Positions 1 through 8,161 of a DNA stretch of 64,000 bases are shown here, piece by piece (position 1 is the first letter of the stretch; each line of letters begins with the position of its first letter). Origin of the DNA: Pedobacter mendelii (GTDB taxonomy: Bacteria; Bacteroidota; Bacteroidia; Sphingobacteriales; Sphingobacteriaceae); assembly GCF_014635725.1 (NCBI RefSeq), contig NZ_BMDJ01000005.1, positions 248,001 through 312,000 on the forward strand. The letters are read 5' to 3'. The position numbers and the translations under genes were made by a program. The notes below the pieces were generated by a model that saw only the letters and a list, made by a program, of their open reading frames with translations, was not told the origin of the DNA and searched no databases.

Positions 1-95
1 ATATAAAAATTCGTTTCTCTTATTTTTGAAAGAAAACCTTTTAAAAAGCAATTTTGTTAACGATAACTAGATTAAAATTAATTTTAATGCAATAG

Positions 96-130
96 AAAGG
101 CTTTGGTAGAAAAATTACTAAAGCCTTTTT
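96..130 (+). terminator. Rho-independent terminator of an upstream plus-strand gene
   Basis: A 13-bp stem (96-108 with 116-128, one G-T wobble) encloses a 7-nt A-rich loop and is followed by a T-run at 126-130. The T-run is on the plus side, so it should end a plus-strand transcript entering from before the window. It also separates that transcript from the convergent gene whose stop is at 134. Confidence 0.75.
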
Positions 131-133
131 ATA

Positions 134-2836
134 TCAACTAGCTTCTAGAGTTATACTTTTAATAATTAATCTATTCTGTGTTTCTTTCTTATTTGCTTTA
201 AAAATGATATATAAATTGTGGAACTTTTTATCTGTTATGGCTTCATTTAGCATAATAGATTTGGATTCATTTAAATTGCCTATTAACTGGCCATCTACCT
301 TATCTAGCCTTAATTCAACATCACAATCATTATTCAAGTATGGCGTTATATTCATTGATTTTATATCTGTTAAATCAATTGAATTTAGCTTTAGCCAACC
401 TAAATTTTTTGATAATTCAAACGAATTATTTGATTTACGGATAAACCCTAAAAATTCTTTGATATCCTCAGAGTTGATAATATTGCCTCGTAAATTGTAG
501 GTATTTGTAGTGGTTAATGGTCTTAGACCTTTTGCCCCCAAATCGGTATAACTGGCTTTTAAAGTAAGTACGGGTTTATTTTTATTAATATTTTCTGGAG
601 GTGTTATGGTTCCAACAGTGGGTAAAGAAGCAGTAGCACTTCCCTTTGCAGAGAGACTTAAAACCCATTCAACAATTTGTTTAACTTCCGATTCTTTCAT
701 TGATGGATGGGCCGGCATTGGAACTTCTCCCCAAACACCGCTACTACCCTTAATTACTTTGGAAGCTAAATATTCTATTGCTTTTGGATCTTGCTGATAC
801 TTAGCAGATATTTTATCAAAAGCTGGTCCGATGGAAGTCGAAGAAACTTTGTGGCAGGTGCTGCAATCAGAATTTGCCATTAATGTTTTCCCTACCATTG
901 TTTGCGCTGCTTGTTGATGGCCAAGCTGCGCTCCAGCCAAATCACTTCCTTCTGTGTAAGCACTAGAAATATAAATTTGCTCTTTATTTACAATGGCTCC
1001 CTTATCTGAAACCAAAACCTTATAATTAATTGCCTTACCAGGGAAATAAAAGAATTTGTTGCCAGTAAAAACGACATCCACTTTAGGATGCTCATTGCCA
1101 GCAAAAACGGAAATAACCTGACTTTTTGATGCTGCCTTCTCGCTATCTATCACCTGAACACTTATCGGATATTCACCAATTTTTGTAAAAGTATACTGTA
1201 TTTCTGGTACTGTAGTTGTTTTCTTTAAACCACCACCTAAATTCCAAATGTAGGTTAGTTTTCCCCCATCAGCATCAGTTGCTTTAACTTTGGCAATCAT
1301 TTTATATGGAAGTAACCCACTTGGCTTTTCTATTTCTAAACTAGAAACCACTGGTGGTCGGTTACCTTTTAAATAATCAATTCTTACAATTCCGGCATCA
1401 GGATTTTTCGAAAACCAACCTTTTCCATATTCCAGGATATAGATTTTACCATCAGGGCCAAGTTCCATATCAATTGGTGCAGCTAGTGAAATGTTTGGCA
1501 TAAAAGGCTCCATGCTTACATAATCACCATTCGGCGCCATTGTAACAGCTTTTACCCAACCACGCACCCATTCATAAATTATCAGTTTGCCGTTGTAATA
1601 TGCTGGGTAAGGCGATGTACTTGCAGCAGTGTATAAAACAGGGCCAGCCATAGCGGTTCTTCCACCAGAGCCTACTTGAGGAAAATCTTTAGATTCTCCA
1701 TAAGGATACCAAATAAAAGCAGGCTGTGCAGCCGGGACGGTGCCTAAACCGGTATTGTTAGGTGAATTATTTGTTGCACCAGCAGGGTCAAACGCTGGTC
1801 CGTTGGTTCCATTAGTAAAATCATAAGCCTTGTACGGATAGTTATTGCCAATAAAATATGGCCACCCAAAATTGCCTGCACTTCTGGCTTGATTTACTTC
1901 ATCATAACCTCTGGGCCCTCTTAGTTCATCATCATTTGATGCATCTGGTCCAACTTCACCCCAATACAAAAAGCCTGTTTTCTTATCAACTGATATTCGG
2001 TATGGATTTCTATTACCCATTACATATATCTCTGGTTTGGTTTTAGCTGTTCCTTTTGGAAACAAATTGCCATCAGGTATGGTGTAGGTTCCATTTTCTT
2101 CAATTTTGATACGAAGCACTTTACCCCTTAAATCGTTGGTATTACCAGCTGATCTTCTCGAGTCATATTGCTCTAAACCAGGTCGATTATCTAACGGCGC
2201 ATAACCCTTATTTACGAATTGCTGTTTTGGAACATTAAAAGGTGTAGAATTGTCTCCTGTAGAAATATATAAAAGTTTATCTGCACCGAAAGCAAGCGAA
2301 CCACCTGTATGACAGCATATTTCGCGTTGTGAATAAAATTCTAGAATTATTTTTTCGGATGACATGCTTAACATATCATTTACCATTTTAAATCTCGATA
2401 ATCGATTTACTGACTTTCCGGTTGGACTGTAAAAAAGATAAACATATTGATTTGATGCATATTGCGGGTCGATAGTTAAACCTAACAAACCTTCTTCGGC
2501 ATTAATATCGGCAACGCTGGTTTTCGAATAAACATCTAGCTTGGCAACCTGAACCAGTTTTTTGGTTTGACTTTTATAAAGCATCAACTCTCCTCTTCTT
2601 TGCGCAACTAAAATATCAAGATTTGGCAATACCGACATTTCGGTTGGCTCTGTAAATTCTCCCTGAACCAAATTAACTTTTACAAATCGATCTTGATCTG
2701 GTGTATCTATTTTTAAAATTTTATCGTTACTTAAATTTACTTTATCAGTTGAATTTAAATCATTATTAAAAAAAATTGAGGATAGAAATAATGTGAATGC
2801 AATGCCCGAAAGCAATATGGTGGAAACGGTTTTCAT
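134..2836 (-). CDS. Exported PQQ-dependent sugar dehydrogenase-like protein with PKD and cytochrome c domains
   Basis: A 900-residue exported multidomain protein. Residues 1-26 form a signal peptide. Residues about 55-490 are a six-bladed propeller of the glucose/sorbosone dehydrogenase family (blade motifs such as GFLYWGEVGPDA and GNFGWPYFIGNN), the soluble fold that oxidises sugars with PQQ. Residues about 495-580 look like a PKD domain (NRPPVVSSL start). Residues about 640-730 are a class I cytochrome c with the haem motif CSTCH near residue 657 and a Met ligand in VPMPAHP. The last about 150 residues are a beta-rich tail, possibly carbohydrate binding. The fusion would pass electrons from a periplasmic sugar to the attached haem. 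Domain fusions of this kind are common in Bacteroidota; the substrate is unknown. It appears monocistronic. Confidence 0.85.
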   Translation of the reverse strand: MKTVSTILLSGIAFTLFLSSIFFNNDLNSTDKVNLSNDKILKIDTPDQDRFVKVNLVQGEFTEPTEMSVLPNLDILVAQRRGELMLYKSQTKKLVQVAKLDVYSKTSVADINAEEGLLGLTIDPQYASNQYVYLFYSPTGKSVNRLSRFKMVNDMLSMSSEKIILEFYSQREICCHTGGSLAFGADKLLYISTGDNSTPFNVPKQQFVNKGYAPLDNRPGLEQYDSRRSAGNTNDLRGKVLRIKIEENGTYTIPDGNLFPKGTAKTKPEIYVMGNRNPYRISVDKKTGFLYWGEVGPDASNDDELRGPRGYDEVNQARSAGNFGWPYFIGNNYPYKAYDFTNGTNGPAFDPAGATNNSPNNTGLGTVPAAQPAFIWYPYGESKDFPQVGSGGRTAMAGPVLYTAASTSPYPAYYNGKLIIYEWVRGWVKAVTMAPNGDYVSMEPFMPNISLAAPIDMELGPDGKIYILEYGKGWFSKNPDAGIVRIDYLKGNRPPVVSSLEIEKPSGLLPYKMIAKVKATDADGGKLTYIWNLGGGLKKTTTVPEIQYTFTKIGEYPISVQVIDSEKAASKSQVISVFAGNEHPKVDVVFTGNKFFYFPGKAINYKVLVSDKGAIVNKEQIYISSAYTEGSDLAGAQLGHQQAAQTMVGKTLMANSDCSTCHKVSSTSIGPAFDKISAKYQQDPKAIEYLASKVIKGSSGVWGEVPMPAHPSMKESEVKQIVEWVLSLSAKGSATASLPTVGTITPPENINKNKPVLTLKASYTDLGAKGLRPLTTTNTYNLRGNIINSEDIKEFLGFIRKSNNSFELSKNLGWLKLNSIDLTDIKSMNITPYLNNDCDVELRLDKVDGQLIGNLNESKSIMLNEAITDKKFHNLYIIFKANKKETQNRLIIKSITLEAS

Positions 2837-2986
2837 TAGTTTTGGTTAGGACTTTATTATTTTATAAATATAAACGATTGTTTTATAAAGCATAAACATC
2901 AATCAATTTTTTAAAGTAATATTATTATTGATGTTATTCATTTAATTTTTAACAGGAGATTAACAGTATTTCATTATCTGCTTTCC

Positions 2987-2994
2987 TATATTTG
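2987..2994 (+). promoter_or_regulatory. TAnnTTTG-type -7 promoter motif
   Basis: TATATTTG matches the Bacteroidota -7 consensus TAnnTTTG exactly. It lies 18 nt before the ATG at 3013 and overlaps a possible upstream TTG start at 2992, which argues against that earlier start. No clear -33 TTG is seen at the expected distance. Confidence 0.45.
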
Positions 2995-3012
2995 AAGCAA
3001 AATCATTCCAAA

Positions 3013-3363
3013 ATGAAAAAATTATTTCTGATTATCTGCCTGTTAACATTGGGCTTCTTTGCTAAAAGTCAAACTTTAGTTTTGGCTAAAGATGTTGCTC
3101 AATACGTTGGTAAAAATGTTACGGTTTGCGATTCTGTTTTTAGTACTAAAGCTTTAGAAAAATTAACGCTAATCAATCTTGGAGGTGTATATCCAAAAGA
3201 ACTTTTAACAGTAGTTATTAATAAAGAAGATGTTATAAAGTTTTCTTCAGAGCCTGCAAGTATGTTTTTAGGCAATAATTTATATGTAACAGGAACAATT
3301 ACAGAATTTAAAGGGAAATTTCAAATTATTGTTTCAGAGCCAAAACAAATTGTTGTAAAGTAA
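3013..3363 (+). CDS. Small exported OB-fold-like protein
   Basis: A 116-residue protein with a signal peptide (MKKLFLIICLLTLGFFAKSQ) followed by about 95 residues. The mature part alternates short beta strands with the phrases AQYVGKNVTVCD, LYVTGTI and FQIIV. This pattern fits the small exported OB-fold proteins of Bacteroidota that are often annotated as nucleic-acid-binding OB-fold domain proteins. I chose ATG 3013 because the signal peptide begins there, and because an in-frame TTG at 2992 would fall inside the probable -7 promoter element. No catalytic residues are apparent, so a binding role outside the cytoplasm is an inference from the fold only. The gene stands alone, convergent with the next one and 6 bp from its stop. 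Confidence 0.7.
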   Translation: MKKLFLIICLLTLGFFAKSQTLVLAKDVAQYVGKNVTVCDSVFSTKALEKLTLINLGGVYPKELLTVVINKEDVIKFSSEPASMFLGNNLYVTGTITEFKGKFQIIVSEPKQIVVK

Positions 3364-3369
3364 AATAAT

Positions 3370-3645
3370 TTAGTTAAATAAATAATCAGTAAGCAAAACA
3401 CCCTTTTCACCACTACTCGTTTCAATTGTATGAATGTGTTTGTAGGAATGAGAAAACCTGTCATACGCTCTTTTAACTGAACTAACCATTACGTCTTTTA
3501 AAGGATAGCTATTATTATTTTGCATACAAAGCAAAAACTTTTCTCCTATTAAAAGAAAGTCGAAGTTATACCCCTTATCGTGTAACTCAATAACTTTTTT
3601 GGTCATAGATTCATTTACTTCTAATTTTCCTTTTTGATAATTCAT
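3370..3645 (-). CDS. Hypothetical 91-residue protein
   Basis: I do not recognise this family. The reading frame is open further upstream (to 3690), but that extension is hydrophobic and unlike a coding leader, so I prefer the ATG at 3645 (MNYQKGKLEVNE). The protein is small and charged, with a central segment FDFLLIGEKFLLC and a C-terminal half rich in Ser, Tyr and His. No signal peptide, membrane helix or known motif can be seen. It could be a cytoplasmic adaptor or regulatory protein. Its stop is 6 bp from the stop of the convergent exported OB-fold gene. Confidence 0.5.
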   Translation of the reverse strand: MNYQKGKLEVNESMTKKVIELHDKGYNFDFLLIGEKFLLCMQNNNSYPLKDVMVSSVKRAYDRFSHSYKHIHTIETSSGEKGVLLTDYLFN

Positions 3646-3866
3646 AAAAAATAAATTAAGGTAATTAACAACACAATTTAATGAGAACATCCATTAGTAC
3701 CGATTAACATAAGTAATTAACTATATTACAATTAATTACATAAAAAGTTTTACAACTTATTGATTTGTATCTTAATAAGATTTTAAAGTTTTTTAAAAAC
3801 AACAACAATTTAAGACGATAAACATTAAAAATTAATTCTTCATTATTTTATTTCACTTTTTAACTT

Positions 3867-4157
3867 TCAAGACTTGTCTCCATACCATAGATCGGCAAAC
3901 TTTTCAGGATGTCTTTTGAATTGTAAACGAACACAAGGGCAAACTGGAACAAATTTTAATGAATGCTTTCGGGAATAATCAACCCCTGCATCTAAAAACT
4001 TTCCTACAAAACCTTGTGTTTCGGGTCGATATGCAACTTAGGCATGATATACGGTTAGCTTTGTAGGCGATAAACCAAAAACCATCTCGGCTACCCTTTC
4101 CTCACCTTCCTTTATAAAAAACATGTCTTCCTTTTCTTCATTTACTGATAATTGGAT
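3867..4157 (-). pseudogene. Decayed GNAT acetyltransferase (Acetyltransf_CG/YidJ-like)
   Basis: Reading the minus strand from about 4157 to the TGA at 3867 gives a single-frame similarity to small GNAT acetyltransferases. The order is an N-terminal strand with FFIKEGEERVAEMVFG, then LTVYHA, an in-frame TAA where the family usually has T/N-E-V, then the acetyl-CoA loop region ETQGFVGKFLDAG, and the typical ending LKFVPVCPC...KRHPEKFADLW. The frame is also closed upstream by a TGA at 4158-4160 with no ATG in between. One internal stop plus a missing start indicate a pseudogene of what would be a protein of about 95 residues. The product of an intact relative would be a predicted N-acetyltransferase of unknown substrate. 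Confidence 0.75.
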
Positions 4158-4582
4158 TCAGTCTTATTACTTCTAATAATATTAAATTGTTTATTCAATG
4201 TTAATAAATCAGATGAGAAATTACGAGTAATTTTGAAATCATTTTAACCCTTCCTTTTTCGGGAAGGGTGAAATGATGAGCGTGATAGACGTAAGGGCCG
4301 TAACGATTTAATTGATTTATATTTTAGCTATAAATAATTTGGTTGCTTTAGCAGTCGACAAGGAGGTAGCCCTGCCGACTGTTTAAGCTTAGATTTCCTA
4401 TAATCTGATTCGAAGATTGTAAACGAATTATATATCTCCTAATAACTTACACAGAAAGCCATAAATCCGTGATAGAAAGGTTAATTTCCGTGATGAAAGT
4501 ATAACTTAAAAAGATTTTAGTTTTCTCAACTTTTTTAAGATGAATTTGTTTTTAATTTGAATTAAATCTACCATTCATAAAA
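4158..4582. other. Non-coding stretch upstream of the cation transporter
   Basis: No plausible gene was found here. It contains a hairpin with an 8-bp stem ACCCTTCC/GGAAGGGT (4247-4254 with 4262-4269), a second inverted repeat CAGTCG/CGACTG (4352-4357 with 4376-4381) and a pair of TCCGTGAT repeats listed separately. The local GC content of 4260-4385 looks higher than its surroundings, which could mean a remnant of something older. Confidence 0.4.
4466..4494. repeat. Two TCCGTGAT direct repeats, 21 bp apart
   Basis: TCCGTGAT occurs at 4466-4473 and again at 4487-4494, each followed by a purine-rich GAAAG (after a one-base difference). The 21-bp periodicity is two helical turns, as expected for tandem binding sites of a regulator upstream of the cation transporter that starts at 4583. 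The assignment as an operator is inference. Confidence 0.35.
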
Positions 4583-5500
4583 ATGGCCAAAGCCAACAAA
4601 TCTATTTACAGTGCATTAGCAGCAAATCTTCTTATAGCTATAACTAAATTTATAGCGGGAGCTTTTACAAATAGCTCGTCAATGATAGCAGAAGGAATTC
4701 ACTCAGCAGTTGATACAAGCAATCAGTTATTATTACTTTATGGATTAAAAAGAAGTAAAAAACCAGCTGATAAATATCATCCGTTTGGGTATGGAAAAGA
4801 ACTTTATTTTTGGTCGTTTATAGTTTCCATAATGATTTTTGGTTTAGGCGGTTTACTTTCAATTTCACAGGGTATTATAAATATGCGCAATCCCGAAGAA
4901 TTGCAAAATCCTGGCTGGAATTACTTAGTTCTTACATTATCATTTGTCTTTGAAGGCGCATCTCTAATTATAGCCATTAAAGAATTTAATAAAACAAGAA
5001 ACGGAATTAGCTGGTGGAAAGCAATTATTAAGAGTAAAGACCCTTCGGGATTTTTAGTTCTATTTGAAGATGGAGCCGCGGTTTTAGGACTATTAATCGT
5101 TTTCATTTTGATGATTTTTAGTCATAATTTTAACATGCCATCTCTTGACGGTTTAGCTTCAATTTTGGTTGGATTGTTATTAGTTTTCGTTTCATTTATA
5201 TTAGCTAGGGAAAGTAGAAGTTTGCTTATGGGTGAAGGATTTACACTTGAAACGCAACAAAAAATACTAACTTTTGTAGGGCAAGATAAGGATGTAGTAA
5301 GCCTGATAAGCCAAATGTCAACCTACCAATCACCCAAAGAAGTATTATTAATGTTAATTATAGAGTTTAAAGAAGAACTAAATACAAAAGATATTACTTC
5401 AGCAATTGAGCGTTTAAGCGAAAATATAAAAATAGTATTTCCATTAGTTAAATTCGTAATAATACAACCTCAGCAAATAGGTAAAATACAAAAAATTTAA
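4583..5500 (+). CDS. Cation diffusion facilitator, ZnT9 (SLC30A9)-like
   Basis: A 305-residue inner-membrane transporter of the CDF family. The second membrane helix carries the metal site H40-x3-D44 in EGIHSAVDTSNQ, followed by the loop KPADKYHPFGYGKELYFW. The central helices contain the phrase LFEDGAAVLG (about 161-170), which replaces the usual HxxxD of helix 5 and is the mark of the SLC30A9/ZnT9 branch rather than the CzcD/YiiP branch. A short C-terminal cytoplasmic domain (about 220-305) has no His-rich loop. It probably exports a divalent cation using the proton gradient; zinc or another metal cannot be settled from sequence. The gene is followed after 66 bp by a PAP2 phosphatase on the same strand. 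Confidence 0.88.
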   Translation: MAKANKSIYSALAANLLIAITKFIAGAFTNSSSMIAEGIHSAVDTSNQLLLLYGLKRSKKPADKYHPFGYGKELYFWSFIVSIMIFGLGGLLSISQGIINMRNPEELQNPGWNYLVLTLSFVFEGASLIIAIKEFNKTRNGISWWKAIIKSKDPSGFLVLFEDGAAVLGLLIVFILMIFSHNFNMPSLDGLASILVGLLLVFVSFILARESRSLLMGEGFTLETQQKILTFVGQDKDVVSLISQMSTYQSPKEVLLMLIIEFKEELNTKDITSAIERLSENIKIVFPLVKFVIIQPQQIGKIQKI

Positions 5501-5566
5501 TCAGAATTTAATTGCCTTATATATGTTTTTTTTAGTTTTGATTTTCTTTTAAAGATTATAAATAAA

Positions 5567-6199
5567 ATGTCTAAAAATTTGAGGTTTTTAATTTTACTGC
5601 TCGCTACATTTTTAATAAGTTTCACAATACTCAGCATATTTATTGCTCATCATCCTATTCTTCCTTTCGATATTAAGATTTCATTAGCCATTCAGAAATA
5701 TCATTCAGAATGGCTAGATAAATTAATGTTAGCGATAAGTTTTTTTGGTGAACTGCCTTGGTCGCTATTGTGCGTTTTGATTGTATCCACAATTTTTTAT
5801 TTTAACAAATTTAAAAGAGAGGCTTACTTTATTGCCCTTGTATTATTTTCAGGTTTGATAATTCTTGGAGTAAAAAATATAATTAACAGACCAAGACCAA
5901 CAACTTTTTACGTTCGCCTTGTCGAAGTTAACAGATTTCAAAGCTATCCGAGCGGGCACGTTTTATCTTATGTATTGTTTTTCGGTTTCTTGATAATTAT
6001 AATTAACAACCTGAAAACCATAACTCCAGTCTGGAGGAATATTATAACATACCTCTCTATTTTCTTAATTATTATGATTGCACCATCTAGGATTTATCTT
6101 GGGGCACATTGGTTTACTGATACTTTAGGCGGATTTTTGTTAGGTTTAATTTGCCTGTTCCCACTTAGTTATTTCTATTTTAAAAGGAAGGGAATGTAA
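5567..6199 (+). CDS. PAP2-family membrane phosphatase
   Basis: A 210-residue integral membrane protein with about five to six hydrophobic helices. It carries all three motifs of the phosphatidic acid phosphatase type 2 superfamily: KNIINRPRP (K103 to P111), YPSGH (127-131) and SRIYLGAHWFTD (174-185), which supply the phosphate-binding Lys/Arg and the two catalytic His residues on the outer face. Family members dephosphorylate lipid phosphates such as undecaprenyl pyrophosphate, phosphatidylglycerophosphate or phosphatidate; the substrate here cannot be decided. It lies 66 bp after the cation transporter on the same strand and may share its transcript. Confidence 0.9.
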   Translation: MSKNLRFLILLLATFLISFTILSIFIAHHPILPFDIKISLAIQKYHSEWLDKLMLAISFFGELPWSLLCVLIVSTIFYFNKFKREAYFIALVLFSGLIILGVKNIINRPRPTTFYVRLVEVNRFQSYPSGHVLSYVLFFGFLIIIINNLKTITPVWRNIITYLSIFLIIMIAPSRIYLGAHWFTDTLGGFLLGLICLFPLSYFYFKRKGM

Positions 6200-6548
6200 A
6201 TTGATTTGCCAAGATAAAAAATGTTAGTACAGACTAATTTATCTCAATAATGAATCAACAATAATTAGTTTTTATGAACAAAAAATTTAGTACATAAATT
6301 AGAACACGATTATTATCAATGGTAGAAAAAAGATAATTATAAAATTTTCACCTTATGATAAACTACTTATTCTACAACGTATAAATACTTAATTTATAAA
6401 TCAATTTATGGTAAATCAACTTAGGTTTATAGCTTAATTTATTTTAATGGCTATTTATGAACCGTAGTTAAAATTAGTCCATTCCCATTAAAAATTAACC
6501 ATGGTATAGGTTTTGTTAAAATAATTTCGACATCATAATCCTATTAAC
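6200..6548. other. AT-rich intergenic region before the sigma factor
   Basis: This gap of about 350 bp shows no open frame of note, no strong hairpin and no terminator for the preceding gene. The segment TAGGTTTTG near 6508 resembles a -7 element with one extra T and could belong to the promoter of the following sigma factor. Confidence 0.3.
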
Positions 6549-7070
6549 ATGACAACATTTGAATTTAATCACTTAATTAATTCCCATTCAGTTTCATTGA
6601 AATCACATGCATTGAAATTTACAAATGATGTAGAAGATGCAAATGATTTGGTTCAGGATACTCTTGTAAAAGCTATCAGGTTTTACGAGAATTTTCAAGA
6701 AGGAACAAATATTAAAGGCTGGTTATTTGTTATAATGAGAAATACTTTTATTAATAACTATCGCAAACTTGCAAAAACCAGAACTTTAATTATACAAACT
6801 GATGAAATTTCTGCTGTAAATCTAATGCATAGTGCAACAAGAAATCAAGCGGAGGAAAAATTTGTAATTGGTGATATTGGCAAAGCACTTGCAAGTTTAC
6901 CTGAAGCCTATCACACACCATTTATTCGCTATTTTGAAGGTTATAAGTATCATGAAATTGCCGAAATACTTCATATTCCTTTAGGAACAGTTAAAACTAG
7001 AATATTTGTTGCCAGAGAAATGTTAAAGAAATATTTAAAAACTTATGCTAAAGATAATAATCTAGAATAA
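6549..7070 (+). CDS. ECF-type RNA polymerase sigma factor
   Basis: A 173-residue sigma-70 family protein of the extracytoplasmic-function group. Region 2 is clear (DLVQDTLVKAIRFYENF and the following NIKGWLFVIMRNTFINNYRK, about residues 35-75), and region 4 with its helix-turn-helix lies at about 115-165 (LPEAYHTPFIRYFEG then HEIAEILHIPLGTVKTRI). Regions 1 and 3 are absent, as usual for the group. It would direct RNA polymerase to a special promoter set in the cytoplasm. No anti-sigma factor or SusC/D partner is adjacent on either side, so its control is not visible; in Bacteroidota such stand-alone sigma factors often respond to envelope or oxidative stress. Confidence 0.93.
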   Translation: MTTFEFNHLINSHSVSLKSHALKFTNDVEDANDLVQDTLVKAIRFYENFQEGTNIKGWLFVIMRNTFINNYRKLAKTRTLIIQTDEISAVNLMHSATRNQAEEKFVIGDIGKALASLPEAYHTPFIRYFEGYKYHEIAEILHIPLGTVKTRIFVAREMLKKYLKTYAKDNNLE

Positions 7071-7177
7071 ATCATTTTCTAATTTCTATAGCTTTTTCTG
7101 ATACAACATATTTAAAAAGCATATCCATTCCAATGTTCTTTAATTTAATATAGTCACTCTATAAATTTAATCCTTTC

Positions 7178-7229
7178 GGGGTTTACACCTTGTATTATTA
7201 TTATCACTTGGTGTGAATCCCTTTTTTTT
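7178..7229 (+). terminator. Rho-independent terminator after the sigma factor
   Basis: A 12-bp stem (7178-7189 with 7210-7221, two G-T wobbles) encloses a 20-nt AT-rich loop and is followed by eight T residues. It lies about 110 bp past the sigma factor stop. The rest of the 345-bp gap (7071-7415) holds nothing else I can support. Confidence 0.8.
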
Positions 7230-7415
7230 GCTTTGAGTTTATTTTTAGCATAAGTATATTATATCTAAAACCATTAAAAATTTTATCGGTCTTTTCAAAT
7301 TTCATATCAAGGTGAAAGATTTTTTCTGGAGTTTTCTATCATCTTCATACTTTTTATCTTTCCAAAGCAATAAATAAGTATAAGAGTTTTTTACATTTAC
7401 GTTTTAAAATTAATT

Positions 7416-8078
7416 ATGCAATTTATACCAAAAGCCTTAATTTTCGACCTCAATGGTACCATGATTGATGACATGGAATTTCATAATAAAGCCTGGCATA
7501 TTATATTAAATGATTTGGGTGCAAAAATTAGTTATGCTGACGTTAAAAAGCAGATGTATGGTAAAAACGAGGAGCTGCTAGTAAGAGTTTTTGGAGAAGG
7601 ATATTTTATTCAAAAACAGATGGATGAAATATCAATTGAAAAGGAAAAAATTTATCAAAAAGACTATCTTCCGCATCTAAAATTGGTGGCAGGATTAGAT
7701 AAAATTTTAAAAATAGCTAACAAATCAAATATCCCGATGGCTATCGGTTCAGCAGCAATTCCTTTTAATATAGATTATGTATTAGATGGTTTAAACATTC
7801 GTAATTATTTTAAAGCAATTGTAAGCGCAAATGATGTAAAAACAAGCAAGCCAAATCCTGAAACATTTTTAAAGGGAGCAAAAATTATTGGCATAGATCC
7901 TACAGAATGTTTAGTTTTTGAAGATGCTCCAAAAGGTGTAGAAGCTGCTCTAAATGCTAATATGCCTTGTATCGTTTTAAATACAACGCATCATGCTGAA
8001 GATTTCAATAACTACCCCAATGTTATAAAGGTAGTTTCTGATTACAACGACCCAATTTTTGATAATCTTATTAGATAA
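7416..8078 (+). CDS. HAD-superfamily phosphatase, beta-phosphoglucomutase-like, with Asn in motif I
   Basis: A 220-residue haloacid dehalogenase-type hydrolase with an alpha-helical cap inserted after motif I, as in beta-phosphoglucomutase and small sugar phosphatases. Motif I reads FDLNGTMIDD: nucleophile D11 is present, but the general acid/base Asp two residues later is Asn13 (codon AAT). Motif II is AIGSAA (Ser about 110), motif III the Lys in KTSKPNPETF (about 145-150), and motif IV VFEDAPKGVEAA (about 168-180). A cytoplasmic sugar-phosphate phosphatase or mutase is the natural reading. The missing acid/base would slow aspartyl-phosphate turnover or shift the chemistry. The gene stands alone behind the terminator at 7178-7229. 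Confidence 0.85.
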   Translation: MQFIPKALIFDLNGTMIDDMEFHNKAWHIILNDLGAKISYADVKKQMYGKNEELLVRVFGEGYFIQKQMDEISIEKEKIYQKDYLPHLKLVAGLDKILKIANKSNIPMAIGSAAIPFNIDYVLDGLNIRNYFKAIVSANDVKTSKPNPETFLKGAKIIGIDPTECLVFEDAPKGVEAALNANMPCIVLNTTHHAEDFNNYPNVIKVVSDYNDPIFDNLIR

Positions 8079-8134
8079 TTAAAATTACTTTGGTAACGGC
8101 TTAATGACATTCTTTTAAATTTACGGTAAGCAAT

Positions 8135-8142
8135 TAACTTTG
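8135..8142 (+). promoter_or_regulatory. TAnnTTTG-type -7 promoter motif for the nuclease gene
   Basis: TAACTTTG matches the Bacteroidota -7 consensus and lies 19 nt before the ATG at 8162, giving a short 5' leader. A clear -33 TTG at the expected spacing is not seen. Confidence 0.4.
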
Positions 8143-8161
8143 CTGAATATTTAAAATACAT

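Noticed and set aside
2992..3012. Upstream TTG start for the OB-fold protein
   Set aside because: It overlaps a -7 promoter element and puts seven polar residues ahead of a good signal peptide.
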